A stretch of DNA of 64,000 bases from Lentibacillus sp. CBA3610 (GCF_013373365.1 NZ_CP035925.1:1984001-2048000); one strand, 5' to 3'. Shown: positions 18,221-29,709, counted from the first letter of the stretch. The notes: a model not told the origin generated them from the letters alone. Numbers and translations are program-made.

Positions 18221-18823
18221 ATGAATTTAATACCAACAGTCATTGAACAGACAAACCGTGGAGAACGCGCATATGATATTTATTCACGTTTATTGAAAGA
18301 CCGTATTATTATGCTTGGAAGTGGCATTGATGACAACGTAGCCAACTCAATTGTTGCGCAGCTTCTTTTCCTTGAGGCGGAAGACCCTGATAAGGATATT
18401 TCGTTGTACATCAACTCACCGGGTGGTTCCATTACAGCCGGAATGGCCATTTATGATACCATGCAATTCATTAAACCCAATGTGTCCACCATTTGCACTG
18501 GTATGGCAGCATCGATGGGAGCTTTCCTGCTGGCAGCGGGTGAAAAAGGCAAACGTTATGCACTTCCAAACAGTGAAGTCATGATTCACCAGCCATTAGG
18601 CGGAACCCAGGGACAGGCAACCGATATCGAAATTCACGCAAAAAGAATTATTGAAATGCGTGAGAAAATTAACAAAATCTTAGCTGACCGGACTGGACAG
18701 CCTCAGGAAGTTATTGATCGCGACACTGACCGTGATAACTTCATGTCCGCTGAAAAATCTGTTGAATACGGATTGATTGATAAAATCCTTGAAAGAAATA
18801 CTGACAAAGAAAAAAATAAGTAG
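18221..18823 (+). CDS. clpP: ATP-dependent Clp protease proteolytic subunit
   Basis: Serine peptidase of 200 residues forming the tetradecameric barrel used with ClpC/ClpX. Catalytic triad Ser98 ([11 protein letters not shown]), His123 (MIHQPLGG) and Asp172 (TDRDNFM) are in place. Strong AAGGAGGATG before ATG. Single-gene unit with a CtsR-controlled promoter and its own terminator, implying heat and protein-stress induction. It is convergent with crh. Confidence 0.97.
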   Translation: MNLIPTVIEQTNRGERAYDIYSRLLKDRIIMLGSGIDDNVANSIVAQLLFLEAEDPDKDISLYINSPGGSITAGMAIYDTMQFIKPNVSTICTGMAASMGAFLLAAGEKGKRYALPNSEVMIHQPLGGTQGQATDIEIHAKRIIEMREKINKILADRTGQPQEVIDRDTDRDNFMSAEKSVEYGLIDKILERNTDKEKNK

Positions 18824-18841
18824 TATTGAGTAAGTCATAAG

Positions 18842-18872
18842 GGCTGCATCAAATTTGGTGCAGCCTTTTTTT
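18842..18872 (+). terminator. clpP terminator
   Basis: GGCTGCATC and GGTGCAGCC form a stem around AAATTT, followed by seven T. Confidence 0.9.
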
Positions 18873-18992
18873 ATTATGTTGCTGCCTTTCCTCAAAATTT
18901 CACCTTTAGTGATACGTTCTTTCCTCACCCCCAACAAAAAACTCCAAAGCCGTATAACATCTTACAGCCTTGGAGCACTTACAAAAAGCCAA

Positions 18993-19244
18993 TTATTTCG
19001 TAACAAACGTTATCAATGCATTAAGTGCCGTTTCTTCATCGGAACCATCTGCAATTAATTTAATCGTCTCACCTGGCGTAATTGCCAGGCTCATTAACCC
19101 CATAATGCTTTTTGCGTTGACACGTTTACCATCCTTTTCAAGAAACAAATGAGCCGTAAACCCATTTGCTTCTTTGACAAACTCTGCTGCCGGTCTTGAC
19201 TGCAGACCTGATTCAAGCTCAACTTTCACCGATTGTTCCACCAA
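18993..19244 (-). CDS. crh: Crh, catabolite-repression HPr-like protein
   Basis: HPr paralogue of 83 residues. A TTG start at 19244, nine bases after GGGAGG, puts Gln at position 15 (GLQSRPAA) in place of the phosphotransferase His15 of HPr, and keeps Ser46 (AKSIMGLMSL), the site phosphorylated by HPr kinase. That combination defines Crh. P-Ser-Crh is a CcpA cofactor in Bacillus. The in-frame ATG upstream touches the ribosome site and would break this numbering. Last gene of the rapZ-yvcK-whiA-crh block; its kinase hprK is at 41652. Confidence 0.95.
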   Translation of the reverse strand: MVEQSVKVELESGLQSRPAAEFVKEANGFTAHLFLEKDGKRVNAKSIMGLMSLAITPGETIKLIADGSDEETALNALITFVTK

Positions 19245-19474
19245 AAATCTCATCCTCCCAATTGAAATCGTTTTCACTCATTTGTCAAAAAAAGTCTTAT
19301 CCCAAACTCAGATAACGAAAACTTCTGACTGCGCTTATGCAGATAGGAAAGTGCTGTGCTTTTCCTACCCGCTGAAAGCCAGCTATAAAATTTTATACCT
19401 GCTTCGGTTACCATGTTTGGCAAATTTGATTTAAATACAGATAGTATATCATACAACATGAACAAAATTAACTG

Positions 19475-20428
19475 TTATTCAGTTTTAGGAATGACGCCGT
19501 CCTCACGAAGTTTTTCAGCGAAGTCGTCAATTTTTTTCAAGCGGTGGTTCACACCTGATTTGGAAATCTTACCGCTTGATACAAGTTCTCCCAATTCCTT
19601 TAACGAAATATCCTGATGCTGGACACGCAATACAGCTATTTCCCTTAATTTCTCCGGAAGTGCATCAAGTCCGACCGTTTCGGATATCAAATTAATGTTC
19701 TCAATCTGACGAAATGCTGCACCAATCGTTTTATTCAAGTTAGCTGTTTCACAATTGACAAGGCGGTTCACTGAATTGCGCATGTCACGGACAATCCTGA
19801 CATCTTCAAATTTGAATAAGGCATTGTGAGCGCCAATAATATTTAAAAAATCGGTTATTTTTTCTGCTTCTTTCAAGTAAGTAATATACCCTGTTTTGCG
19901 CTCGAGTTTTCTTGCCTTCAAATCATATTCGTTCATCAGTTCACACAAAGAAGCATTATGTTCCTGATACGAATTGAAAATCTCCAAATGGTATGATGAT
20001 GTTTCAGGGTTGTTAATGGATCCGCCGGCCAAAAAAGTCCCTCTTAAATATGAGCGTTTACAGCAATCCTTTTCCAGATATTTTTCCGGTATTGTTCTGA
20101 TAAACGTATAAGGATCCTCTACAATGCCCAGTTCAGCCAGTAATTCCTGTACACCTTTCTTCAGCCGGACAATATAGACATTATTTTTCTTCAGTTTCAT
20201 TTTTTTTCGGACAAGCAACTCGACTGAAAAATCATATAATGACTTGACTAAAATATATATGCGGCGTGCGATAGCAGCATTTTCTGTTTGTACATCCAGT
20301 GTATACCTATTCCCGGACATGGACACAACCCCATTCATTCGAATAAGGGCAGCCAGTTCAGCACTTTGACAGCAAGAATCCGGCTCGATTCCTGTCAATT
20401 CTTTTTTAATTTCCGATGCAAATGACAT
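19475..20428 (-). CDS. whiA: WhiA-family DNA-binding regulator
   Basis: Protein of 317 residues: N-terminal LAGLIDADG-type fold ([20 protein letters not shown]-like segment) and C-terminal helix-turn-helix ([20 protein letters not shown]). Start [12 protein letters not shown] at 20428 follows GGGGAGG. In Bacillus WhiA affects cell division and chromosome segregation. Stands between yvcK and crh as in B. subtilis. Confidence 0.95.
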   Translation of the reverse strand: MSFASEIKKELTGIEPDSCCQSAELAALIRMNGVVSMSGNRYTLDVQTENAAIARRIYILVKSLYDFSVELLVRKKMKLKKNNVYIVRLKKGVQELLAELGIVEDPYTFIRTIPEKYLEKDCCKRSYLRGTFLAGGSINNPETSSYHLEIFNSYQEHNASLCELMNEYDLKARKLERKTGYITYLKEAEKITDFLNIIGAHNALFKFEDVRIVRDMRNSVNRLVNCETANLNKTIGAAFRQIENINLISETVGLDALPEKLREIAVLRVQHQDISLKELGELVSSGKISKSGVNHRLKKIDDFAEKLREDGVIPKTE

Positions 20429-20461
20429 CCCGACACCTCCCCGCTCAGTGGTCACATGCAG

Positions 20462-21430
20462 TTATCCCGGTGCATTATCAATCATTGAATAAAGTAATTT
20501 TGCAACCTTTTGTGTATCATGTCGTAATGTTGTTCGCGATGGATCGATTATATCGCTTTCGATAATCTCAAGTCCCATATCAAGTAATCGTTCGGTATCA
20601 TAAATAACCGGAGCAGCATTCTCTTCTGCATACACTTCACGAACCCGTTTGTGAATCGGTTCGTTATGGACAACAATCGAGTTGATACAATCCGGACCGA
20701 TATGGCCGCGAATCGCCTGTACGTGATCGGCAGCCGTATAACCTGTTGTTTCCCCTTCCTGTGTCATGACGTTACAGACATAAACAACATTAGCCTTTGT
20801 TTCCCCGAGTGCCACGTCAATTTGTGGAATAATCAGGTTTGGTAAAATGCTCGTATATAAACTGCCGGGTGCGACGACCACTAAATCTGCATTTTTTATA
20901 GCTTCTACAGCATCCGGAAGTGGCTGAACCGGCTGCGGACTTAAATACACACGTTCAATTTTTTTGCCGGCGAGCGGAATGTTGGATTCCCCTGATACAA
21001 CGGTTCCATCATCCATTTTCGCATGCAGTGACATGCTATCATTCGAAATAGGATAGATTTCGCCTTTCACATTTAATACGCGAGATATTTCCTGGATACC
21101 CGTAAAAAAATTCCCGGTAACAGATGTCATGGCCGCCAACAGCAAATTACCCATTGAGTGACCTGACAAACCATTGCCAACTGCAAAACGGTGCTGAAAT
21201 AATTCGAGAAGCATCGGCTCAGCATCCGATAAGGCAGCAATCACATTTCGTATATCACCGGGAGCAGGTATTGACATTTGGTTCCTCAGCTGTCCTGTAC
21301 TTCCTCCATCATCCGCAACGGTCACAAGCGCGGTTAAATCGATCGGCAAATCTTTCAGCCCGCGTAAAAGCACCGGCATTCCTGTACCACCACCAATGAC
21401 AACAACATTCGGTTTTTGTCCGTTATCCAT
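20462..21430 (-). CDS. yvcK: YvcK / gluconeogenesis factor (CofD-like)
   Basis: Protein of 322 residues with glycine-rich VVIGGGTGMPVLLRGLK and VADDGGSTGQLR at the N-terminus, as in CofD/YvcK proteins that bind UDP-sugars. Start ATG 21430 lies one base after the rapZ stop, indicating coupling. The family is needed for growth on gluconeogenic carbon and for normal cell shape. Confidence 0.95.
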   Translation of the reverse strand: MDNGQKPNVVVIGGGTGMPVLLRGLKDLPIDLTALVTVADDGGSTGQLRNQMSIPAPGDIRNVIAALSDAEPMLLELFQHRFAVGNGLSGHSMGNLLLAAMTSVTGNFFTGIQEISRVLNVKGEIYPISNDSMSLHAKMDDGTVVSGESNIPLAGKKIERVYLSPQPVQPLPDAVEAIKNADLVVVAPGSLYTSILPNLIIPQIDVALGETKANVVYVCNVMTQEGETTGYTAADHVQAIRGHIGPDCINSIVVHNEPIHKRVREVYAEENAAPVIYDTERLLDMGLEIIESDIIDPSRTTLRHDTQKVAKLLYSMIDNAPG

Positions 21431-21431
21431 A

Positions 21432-22316
21432 TTAATGACCCTTTCTTTTATCAATGTCACGGTGGCTGACATGGGTAATGTAATTGGCCGAAAGCTGTTT
21501 GGCAAAATACTCAGCAATCGCTACAGAGCGATGCTGTCCACCTGTACACCCGATTCCTACAACCAGCTGCGATTTTCCCTCTTTCTTATATTGAGGAAGC
21601 ATAAACTGCAGCAATTCCAGGACTTTATCATTGAATTTCTGAGTATCAGACCATTTGAAGACATATGAAGACACTTCCGAATTCAGACCGGTCAACGGCT
21701 GCATATGCGGGACATAATGCGGGTTTGGCAAAAATCGCACATCAAAAAGTAAATCCGCATCAATCGGAATCCCATATTTGTAACCGAACGAAACCATGTG
21801 AACAGAAAAGATGTCCTGTTTATCCTCTGTATAAGCTTTCAGGATTTTTTCTCGCAATTCTTTAGGCTTTAAATTGGTCGTATCGATAATGCGCTGTGCC
21901 CTGCCTCGTAATTCATCCAGAATTTTCCGTTCCTGTTTGATGCCATCCAGCGGCAAACCTTCTGATGCCAGGGGATGCGTACGTCGTGTTTCTTTATATC
22001 TTGTCACAAGGGATTCATCTTTAGCATCCAGGAAAAGAATATGTTCGTTCAGCCACACTTCTTCTCCTAATATATCCAACGATTCAAATAGCGAATCGAA
22101 AAACTCACGGCCGCGCAAATCCATCACGAGGGCAACATTCTGTATATTATTCCGTGAATCTTTCATCAGCTCTAAAAATTTTGGCAGTAATGCAGGCGGC
22201 AAATTATCAACACAATAATACCCGAGATCCTCAAAGCTTTGAACGGCGACTGTTTTTCCAGCTCCTGACATTCCCGTTATAACAACCAGTTTTGTTTCCT
22301 GTTCACTGTTTGACAT
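21432..22316 (-). CDS. rapZ: RapZ/YvcJ nucleotide-binding protein
   Basis: P-loop protein of 294 residues: Walker [34 protein letters not shown], and C-terminal [17 protein letters not shown]. Start ATG 22316 follows GAGGAGA. In enteric bacteria the family controls glucosamine-6-phosphate synthesis; in Bacillus it acts on competence. First retained gene of the block. The Nudix gene yvcI, usually next in B. subtilis, is absent; a repeat element occupies the gap. Confidence 0.93.
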   Translation of the reverse strand: MSNSEQETKLVVITGMSGAGKTVAVQSFEDLGYYCVDNLPPALLPKFLELMKDSRNNIQNVALVMDLRGREFFDSLFESLDILGEEVWLNEHILFLDAKDESLVTRYKETRRTHPLASEGLPLDGIKQERKILDELRGRAQRIIDTTNLKPKELREKILKAYTEDKQDIFSVHMVSFGYKYGIPIDADLLFDVRFLPNPHYVPHMQPLTGLNSEVSSYVFKWSDTQKFNDKVLELLQFMLPQYKKEGKSQLVVGIGCTGGQHRSVAIAEYFAKQLSANYITHVSHRDIDKRKGH

Positions 22317-22586
22317 GATACATTTCTCCTCTTCAATGTGAACATCATCCATCCTGTCCATAACCATCACGATAAAGTGACACTTTAACCAGAGGGCGAC
22401 CAGGTTCTTTCGGTCTGCAAGCTGCAAACGAGATAAACTTTATCGTTATATAATAATATGCAACGTAACATGCTGCATTCCTATTCACTTGTTTCTTTTA
22501 AAAGAAGACAATCACTATTTCCATTATACACCCAACATGATAAAACCAACAACCATATGATTCTGCAGGTATTTAATGCATTTAAG

Positions 22587-23131
22587 ACTCTTTTCGTAAG
22601 CTTTTGTTGTTTTTTAGCCTAGTGATCGATGTAAACTGCGACATAAGTGCTGTGTTGATTTACGTTCCGGCCAGTCGCTTTCCGCGGGCACGGCTTCAGC
22701 CTCCTCGCGGAAAACCGCCGCTGCGGGGTCTTCAGACACGTGCTGTTCCCGCAGGAGTCGACTGGCCTCCACTCCAATCAACACTCTCAAGAGAGGATTA
22801 ACCAAGCAACAAAAAGTAAGATTTTTATTTGAGTTGCTTGTTTTAATGGTTAAAAAGCTAGGTTGTACCCAAAGTGAGACACAAACCAGCGGAGGAAATA
22901 CGCGGAGACTCCTGCGGGAAAAGTGACCAGCGTGAGACCCCACAGGGACGAGCGATACATCCACCGAGTACGCTGCGAGTTACGAGGAGTGCTGCTTCAC
23001 CGAATACACCTGCAACATGACGAGCACACCGAATGCCCGAGGGGCTCACGGGGCACCCGCGTATTTCCGGAGCGGTGTCACTTCTCTCAACTATTCTCTC
23101 TACGTCGATTTGAGAACACAGTCTTTTCAAA
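22587..23131. mobile_element. GC-rich MITE-like dispersed element, copy 1
   Basis: The segment contains GTTCCGGCCAGTCGCTTTCC, CGCTGCGGGGTCTTCAGAC, CCCGCAGGAGTCGACTGGCC and then GGAGGAAATACGCGGAGACT ... GCGTATTTCCGGAGCGGTG. The same modules recur inverted at 52920-53245 and in part at 36520-37015. Ends carry AAGACTCTTTTCGTAAG and an imperfect inverted partner AAGACTGTGTTCTC. There is no protein gene; short open frames inside are by-products. It fills the rapZ-trxB gap. Confidence 0.65.
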
Positions 23132-23189
23132 AAGCACAAAAAAATACAGGTGAGCGAATCACCTGCAAAGAACTAATTTATTATTAAAA

Positions 23190-23220
23190 GGGGGTCAATT
23201 AGTTAACTCTATTGTACCCC
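23190..23220 (-). terminator. trxB terminator
   Basis: On the minus strand GGGGTaCAAT ... ATTGaCCCC is followed by CTTTT, about 75 bases after the trxB stop. Confidence 0.65.
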
Positions 23221-23296
23221 ATAAATGTTTCGTGCGTGTTACAACAGCTTTAAAAAGTAATTACTTTCTGATTAATCGGAATTTACAATTGGCAAA

Positions 23297-24319
<1,023 letters not shown>

Positions 24320-24351
24320 CTAATTTTATGCTCATCTGAGTCGCTGAGCAT

Positions 24352-25356
24352 TTACCGCGTCCGCCATGGCCCTTCCTGATTTGCAAGTTCAGGATGTCTT
24401 TTGCACCCTTCTTTCCATAATAAAAGCGCCTTGGAAGATTCACCAAGCTGGTATGCTGTAATACTGTACCACTTATAATAGGATAAATGGTTTTTCAGCT
24501 GTTGCCCGGTCAGTCGTTTAAATCGCGAATAAGCATGATCATATACACCAGTCCGTGCTAGTGTAATGGCTGTACGCAACTTTTGCTGTTCATGAATCGG
24601 GTATACATTTAGTAATGCCTTTATATGCGTTTGGTATTCCTTTCTTCTTCCTGTTTCATAGTAAAATATTGCCAGGTTGTTGTGACAGTGCAGTGAATTA
24701 GGCTCTTCAGCGAGTGCATCAAGCTCCATTCTGATGGCATCATCGGTGTAGCCGGAAAAAAACAGAGCATGCGTATAATCATGCTTGATCAATTTGTGCT
24801 CAGGATACAAAGACATCATTTCTTCAAGTAATGGGACTGCTTTTTCCCACTCTTCTTTTTCCATATGCTGAAAAATCGTTTCCTGATAGACAAGCAATTC
24901 ATCTTCTTCGTCAAATTCCCATTCATCATTTTCTTCATCACTATTCATTAAATCCAGCAGATGTTCAGCATCTTCGCGGAAATCCCCATCAGCAGCTTTA
25001 TCAAGGTAGATTTCTGCATATTTTTTCGCCTCATTCAACTGCCCTAAATGTGCATAATTGTTTGCCAGCAAATAATAACAATCTGTATAGGCGTCATTTG
25101 TGGACTGAAGCACGTCATTCAACAGCTGACTCGCAGCCTGATAAGCCCCAACCTCCGTGTAGACAATCGACATCTGACATTGGTATAAAGGATTTTTCGG
25201 CGCCGCTTCAATCGCCTTGCGCAGCCATTTTATCGCAACATCGAATTTTTGTTTCTGGAAGGCTTCAACACCTTTTGTAAAATAAAAATCACCGTCCGGA
25301 ATAAAGGGGATAATATTCTCCTTATACCCGTGTATATCGTTTTCTGATTGCTGCAT
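24352..25356 (-). CDS. Tetratricopeptide-repeat protein (YvcD-like)
   Basis: Protein of 334 residues built of TPR helices (FYFTKGVEAFQKQKFDVAIK; YYLLANNYAHLGQLNEAKKY; YHNNLAIFYYETGR-type). An acidic linker (DEENDEWEFDEEDE) lies near residue 160. No catalytic motif or signal peptide; probably a cytosolic scaffold. Start ATG 25356 is eight bases after AAGGGG. It occupies the place of B. subtilis yvcD next to trxB. Function unknown. Confidence 0.8.
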   Translation of the reverse strand: MQQSENDIHGYKENIIPFIPDGDFYFTKGVEAFQKQKFDVAIKWLRKAIEAAPKNPLYQCQMSIVYTEVGAYQAASQLLNDVLQSTNDAYTDCYYLLANNYAHLGQLNEAKKYAEIYLDKAADGDFREDAEHLLDLMNSDEENDEWEFDEEDELLVYQETIFQHMEKEEWEKAVPLLEEMMSLYPEHKLIKHDYTHALFFSGYTDDAIRMELDALAEEPNSLHCHNNLAIFYYETGRRKEYQTHIKALLNVYPIHEQQKLRTAITLARTGVYDHAYSRFKRLTGQQLKNHLSYYKWYSITAYQLGESSKALLLWKEGCKRHPELANQEGPWRTR

Positions 25357-25436
25357 ACAGTCATCCCCTTTATTGTCGAATCTCATCGAACAAAGTATAT
25401 CATAGTTGTCTTACGAATAATATAGAATAAAAAAAG

Positions 25437-25479
25437 AAAAAGCAGTTCGTTTTGGCTACCCCTCCGAACTGCTTTTTCC
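25437..25479 (-). terminator. Terminator between glpD and the TPR gene
   Basis: AAAAAGCAGTTCG pairs with CGAACTGCTTTTT; the minus strand then runs into CTTTTTTTA. The rest of 25480-25828 has GC-rich AGCACAGC-type sequence near 25620-25690 and short open frames I could not support as genes. Confidence 0.7.
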
Positions 25480-25828
25480 TGATTCAATTTTAATTCGCTT
25501 CGATTTTCGTTCGTGCTCATATCGAACAACTTGATCAGTTCAGAGGTTGCATTTGTTTGGACATCCAGTTTAACCGCCATTTGAACAAGTGTTTCCTGCC
25601 TGCGTTTTCACTAAATACCAGCACAGCATCCTTTTGGGGGGCTGGAGGCCGTGCTGAGACTCGCAGCACAGCTGGCAGTACACAAACGGGATTTGAGGGC
25701 AGAAAAATCATGCTCATTCCTGTCTTAAGAACTCTCCAGAACTTCTGTATAATAATCTACAGCGATTTTTTCAAATAATTTCCAACCAAAACGCATTAAA
25801 CATTTTAGTTTTCCCCCAGTTTCCCCTA

Positions 25829-27490
25829 TCACTCAACCGGGTTGACAGCTTCATGCAGTAATTGCTCCAGTTCATCGGTGTAGCTTTGTTTCTGATCGCC
25901 GCTCCATTGCAATGTTTTGCTCATATAATCAATAACGTTATCTTTATGGGTTTTGACAAATTCAATATCAAAAAATAGCGCCCCAGTCCGGCGTACAAAG
26001 AAGTCAACCGGTTTGTACGTCATTTCATACTCAAGTGCGTATAACAGTTCCGCAAACACAATCAGTTCGATACCGGCTTCATGAGCACGTGAACTTTCAT
26101 GCTGATACAGTTCAAAAATCCGGTCAACATTCGCACCGTATTTTTGGATGAGAAAAATGACGGTTTCTTCGTCAATGCCTAAATTAGCCGCCTTTATCAT
26201 TTTTTGTTCCTTGAATCGTTCAAATCCTTTTGAACCGCCAACCTCTCCGCCGGAAATCGGTAAATGTTCCGTTTCCGATTCAGAATACAAAATGCCATCC
26301 TCTTCTTTTATCTGCTTTACAATTGTATCAACTGCATTTTCAGCCATTTTGCGGTAGCCGGTCAGTTTCCCGCCGGCCATCGATATCAGTCCTGAATTTG
26401 AAATGAATATTTCATCTTTCCTGGAGATTTCATCAGAATCGTCTTTGTCTTCTTCAGCAATTAGCGGCCTCAATCCGGCATAGCTTGAATCAACATCATC
26501 TTTTGTCATATCAAGTGATGGAAACATGTAATTGATTGCATCCAGTAAATAATCCCGATCATCTACCGTCATTTGCGGATTCACAATATCGCCTTTGTAG
26601 CTTGTATCCGTCGTTCCAACATACGTTTTCTTATTCCGTGGGATGGCAAAAATCATCCGCCCGTCCGGTGAATCAAAGTAAATTGCTTGCTGCAGCGGAA
26701 AGCGTTTTTTCGGAAACACAAGATGAACGCCTTTTGTCAGATGAAGTGATTTTCCTTGTTTGGATCCGTCTATTTCCCGAAGATCATCAACCCAAGGACC
26801 GCCCGCATTGACGATTTTCTTGGCATATACATTATGACGGCCACCTGTGATTTGGTCTTCCACAACAACGCCAATGATTTTGCCATCATCATAAATAAAA
26901 TCAACGGCCTTTGCATAATTCAAGGCATGAGCACCTTTTTCAACCGCTTTTTTCAGGACCTCGATCGTCAGCCGGGCGTCATCTGTTTTGTATTCAACAT
27001 AATAGCCGGCACCTTTCAGCTCATCATTTTTAATGAGCGGTTCTTTATTGAGTGCTTCTTGCGGGCTTAGCATTTTCCGTCGTTCTCCTTTTTTAACGCC
27101 TGCCAGAAAATCGTAAGCACGCAGACCAATATTTGTCGTGAACGGCCCAAATGTACCACCTTTATAAAATGGCAGCATCATCCACTCCGGCGTTGTGACA
27201 TGGGGGCCGTTCTCATAGACGATTGCCCGTTCCTGACCAACTTCAGCAACCATTTTAACCTCGAATTGCTGCAAGTAACGAAGCCCGCCGTGGACTAATT
27301 TTGTGGACCGGCTGGATGTCCCGGCAGCAAAATCCTGCATTTCCACCACAGCTGTCTTCAGCCCGCGTGTAACCGCATCAAGTGAAATACCCGCACCGGT
27401 GATCCCGCCGCCGATGACGAGCAAATCCAGTGGTTCCTGCTCAATTTGCCGGAAAATATCATCCCGCTGGTGACTTGAAAAGATTGACAT
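25829..27490 (-). CDS. glpD: Aerobic glycerol-3-phosphate dehydrogenase
   Basis: Membrane-associated FAD enzyme of 553 residues that oxidises glycerol-3-phosphate to DHAP and passes electrons to quinone. FAD motif LVIGGGITGAGISLDA, SSRSTKLVHGGLRYLQQ and MAGGKLTGYRKMAE are diagnostic. Good AAGGAGTG before ATG. A terminator-type GlpP leader precedes it, so it is transcribed separately from the dhaKLM genes upstream. Confidence 0.96.
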   Translation of the reverse strand: MSIFSSHQRDDIFRQIEQEPLDLLVIGGGITGAGISLDAVTRGLKTAVVEMQDFAAGTSSRSTKLVHGGLRYLQQFEVKMVAEVGQERAIVYENGPHVTTPEWMMLPFYKGGTFGPFTTNIGLRAYDFLAGVKKGERRKMLSPQEALNKEPLIKNDELKGAGYYVEYKTDDARLTIEVLKKAVEKGAHALNYAKAVDFIYDDGKIIGVVVEDQITGGRHNVYAKKIVNAGGPWVDDLREIDGSKQGKSLHLTKGVHLVFPKKRFPLQQAIYFDSPDGRMIFAIPRNKKTYVGTTDTSYKGDIVNPQMTVDDRDYLLDAINYMFPSLDMTKDDVDSSYAGLRPLIAEEDKDDSDEISRKDEIFISNSGLISMAGGKLTGYRKMAENAVDTIVKQIKEEDGILYSESETEHLPISGGEVGGSKGFERFKEQKMIKAANLGIDEETVIFLIQKYGANVDRIFELYQHESSRAHEAGIELIVFAELLYALEYEMTYKPVDFFVRRTGALFFDIEFVKTHKDNVIDYMSKTLQWSGDQKQSYTDELEQLLHEAVNPVE

Positions 27491-27562
27491 ATTTACTCAC
27501 TCCTTGTCGTCTCGATCAATCAACTATTTAAAATAGCTACTAGGTTGTTACATGTATTCCCG

Positions 27563-27622
27563 AAAAAAAGAAACCGCAAAATAGACTAATGAAAAAGACT
27601 TCATCAGTTCTTTTGCGGTTTC
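27563..27622 (-). promoter_or_regulatory. GlpP-type antiterminator/terminator leader of glpD
   Basis: On the minus strand GAAACCGCAAAA ... TTTTGCGGTTTC is followed by seven T, about 80 bases before the glpD start. In B. subtilis GlpP with glycerol-3-phosphate prevents termination at such a leader; glpP is present at 35887. Confidence 0.8.
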
Positions 27623-27713
27623 TCCATTTCTCCGGCACAATTATTAACTTGATTCTATCATAGCATACTATCACGAACTGTGTATAATCATTTGCACATA
27701 TCGTCATTAAGCC

Positions 27714-28088
27714 TTAGCTGAACGCTTTCGTTACAGCATCAGCAACTTCTTTTATATTTTTAGCCATGCCGGATTCAACAGCCGCTACATACGCTCCTTC
27801 CACCAATGGCGCTTCCATAATCCTGACATCAACGGCTTCTGTCATCTCTGCGGCCATTTCCGCATTCATTTGTGCACTGCCAATATCATAGAACACTAAT
27901 ACACCTTGACCATTATTGGCACGATCGATCGCTTGCTGTATCTTTTCAATACTTGTACCGACAGCATTTTCATCCGTTCCGCCGGCCGTTTCAATCGGGA
28001 CGTCTTTGATAACTTGACGGATCATATCTTTTGTTCCATCAACTATTTTAGGACTGTGGGAAATGAGCACGATACCAACATAGGCCAT
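27714..28088 (-). CDS. dhaM: Dihydroxyacetone kinase phosphotransfer subunit DhaM (EIIA-Man domain)
   Basis: Single EIIA-mannose-type domain of 124 residues with phospho-accepting His11 in VLISHSPKIVDG and FYDIGSAQMNAEMA. It relays phosphate from HPr to the ADP on DhaL. The extra HPr/EI domains of enterobacterial DhaM are absent, as usual in Firmicutes. Start has AAAGGAGG. It overlaps the end of dhaL. Confidence 0.93.
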   Translation of the reverse strand: MAYVGIVLISHSPKIVDGTKDMIRQVIKDVPIETAGGTDENAVGTSIEKIQQAIDRANNGQGVLVFYDIGSAQMNAEMAAEMTEAVDVRIMEAPLVEGAYVAAVESGMAKNIKEVADAVTKAFS

Positions 28089-28713
28089 GGTTTATGCCCT
28101 CCTTTTTAATGACGTCTGCCAGTGCCTGAAAAATATAGTACGATGACGCAGAACCTGGATCAACATGGCCGACTGACCGTTCCTTAAAATAGGCTGCTCG
28201 ACCTTTCGTTGCCGTCATATCCGTCGTCCGTTCCATCGCTGCTTTCGCTTCTTCTGCAATTTTATCGGCATTGAAATCCGCTTCTTGTTTGAAGTGATCC
28301 ACCATCTGCGACCATACATCAACAAGTGTTTTTTCACCTTCTGTTGCTTTCCCTCGTTGTTTGATACCGTTGACAGCTTCTTCCAACCCGTTTGTGAACG
28401 TTTCATGATCAAGCGGGTCATGTCCTTTAACCGCGGTTGACAATTTCAAAAATGCAGTCCCGAATAACGGGCCTGATGCACCGCCAATCTTGGACATGAG
28501 GGTCATGGCTGTATCTTTTAATACATCCGAACCGCTTGTATAATTCTGTTCTGCTATTTTGGCAGCTGCTTCCTGAAATCCGCGGGCCATATTAATGCCA
28601 TGGTCGCCATCGCCGATCTTCTGGTCAAGGGTCGTGAGATATTCTTTATTCGCTTGAATGTATTCATTTGATATTTCAATCCATGCAACAACATCTTGTG
28701 CATTTAATTCCAT
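28048..28713 (-). CDS. dhaL: Dihydroxyacetone kinase ADP-binding subunit DhaL
   Basis: Protein of 221 residues. Mg-ADP ligands Asp30, Asp35 and Asp37 lie in LDQKIGDGDHGINM; GGASGPLFGTAFL and a terminal HVDPGSASSYYIF complete the DhaL fold. The last 13 or so residues are read out of frame over the dhaM start, a 41-bp overlap suggesting translational coupling. Confidence 0.94.
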   Translation of the reverse strand: MELNAQDVVAWIEISNEYIQANKEYLTTLDQKIGDGDHGINMARGFQEAAAKIAEQNYTSGSDVLKDTAMTLMSKIGGASGPLFGTAFLKLSTAVKGHDPLDHETFTNGLEEAVNGIKQRGKATEGEKTLVDVWSQMVDHFKQEADFNADKIAEEAKAAMERTTDMTATKGRAAYFKERSVGHVDPGSASSYYIFQALADVIKKEGINHGLCWYRAHFPQS

Positions 28714-28728
28714 GTTAAAACCCCTTTC

Positions 28729-29709
28729 TCAGATGCGAAAAGCTGGTGCATGTGATGGTTCATCGAGCAGTGTTTTTAATTCATCATCGAGTTTTAATAA
28801 GGTAACGGAACAACCTGCCATTTCCAAAGATGTCATATACTCGCCGACAAATGTTTTATAAACATTAATCCCTTTTTCCGCCAGTATTGCCTGTACCTTT
28901 TTGTTAACAATATAAAGTTCCATCTCCGGGGTAGACCCTAAACCATTTACCATCACTGCTGCTTCACCGGTGAAATCAAAATCGTTAAGCACTTTTTCGG
29001 TAAGTTCATTTGCGATGTCATTAGCAGTTGCTATCTCTTTTCGTTCGATACCTGATTCACCGTGAATGCCGATCCCGATTTCCATTTCATTTTCATCCAG
29101 CTGAAAACTCGGTTCCCCTGCAGCAGGCACTGTGCATGGGCTCAACGCCATTCCCATGGAGCGGACGTTTTGAATCGTTTTTTCAGCAGCTGCTTTCACT
29201 TCTTCCAATGACCTGCCTTTTTCAGCTTTTGCCCCGGCTATTTTATGAACAAATATGGTTCCTGCAATCCCTCTTCTTGAAGGCTGGTCCCCTGCAGCTA
29301 CATCATCTTTCACGATCACTTTGTCCACGGTAATGCCTTCTGCTTCAGCAAGTTCCTGTGCCATTTCAAAATTAAGCACATCGCCCGTATAGTTTTTGAT
29401 AACCAAAAGTACACCGGAACCACTATCAGCAGCCTTAATGGCTTCAAACACCTGGTCAGGTGCCGGGGACGTGAAAACTTCGCCGGCAACAGCCGCATCC
29501 AGCATCCCTTTACCTACATATCCGGCATGAGCGGGTTCGTGACCACTCCCACCGCCACTGACGATCCCCACCTTATTCGCTATTGGAGCATCCTTTTTTG
29601 CAATCACTGTTGTCCCGGACAGCTGTTTCAATTCATTAGGATAAGCGGCAGCCAAACCTTCTGTCATATCCTGTAAAACCTGATTCGGATCATTCAAAAT
29701 TTTTTTCAT
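28729..29709 (-). CDS. dhaK: Dihydroxyacetone kinase substrate-binding subunit DhaK
   Basis: Protein of 326 residues that binds dihydroxyacetone covalently. GSGHEPAHAG (His57) and GIGIHGESG (His216, hemiaminal-forming) are both present. With DhaL and DhaM it makes DHAP from dihydroxyacetone using PEP via the PTS. First gene of dhaKLM; GGAGGAAGCAGT before ATG. Confidence 0.95.
   Translation of the reverse strand: MKKILNDPNQVLQDMTEGLAAAYPNELKQLSGTTVIAKKDAPIANKVGIVSGGGSGHEPAHAGYVGKGMLDAAVAGEVFTSPAPDQVFEAIKAADSGSGVLLVIKNYTGDVLNFEMAQELAEAEGITVDKVIVKDDVAAGDQPSRRGIAGTIFVHKIAGAKAEKGRSLEEVKAAAEKTIQNVRSMGMALSPCTVPAAGEPSFQLDENEMEIGIGIHGESGIERKEIATANDIANELTEKVLNDFDFTGEAAVMVNGLGSTPEMELYIVNKKVQAILAEKGINVYKTFVGEYMTSLEMAGCSVTLLKLDDELKTLLDEPSHAPAFRI

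Noticed and set aside
22604-23153. Several 65-116 codon open frames on both strands
   Set aside because: They lie inside the MITE-like element; similar frames recur in copies 2 and 3 and encode Arg/Ser/Pro-rich nonsense with no ribosome sites.
25383-25580. 65-codon minus-strand open frame beginning MAVKLDVQTN
   Set aside because: No convincing ribosome site, and it runs through the terminator hairpin at 25437-25479.
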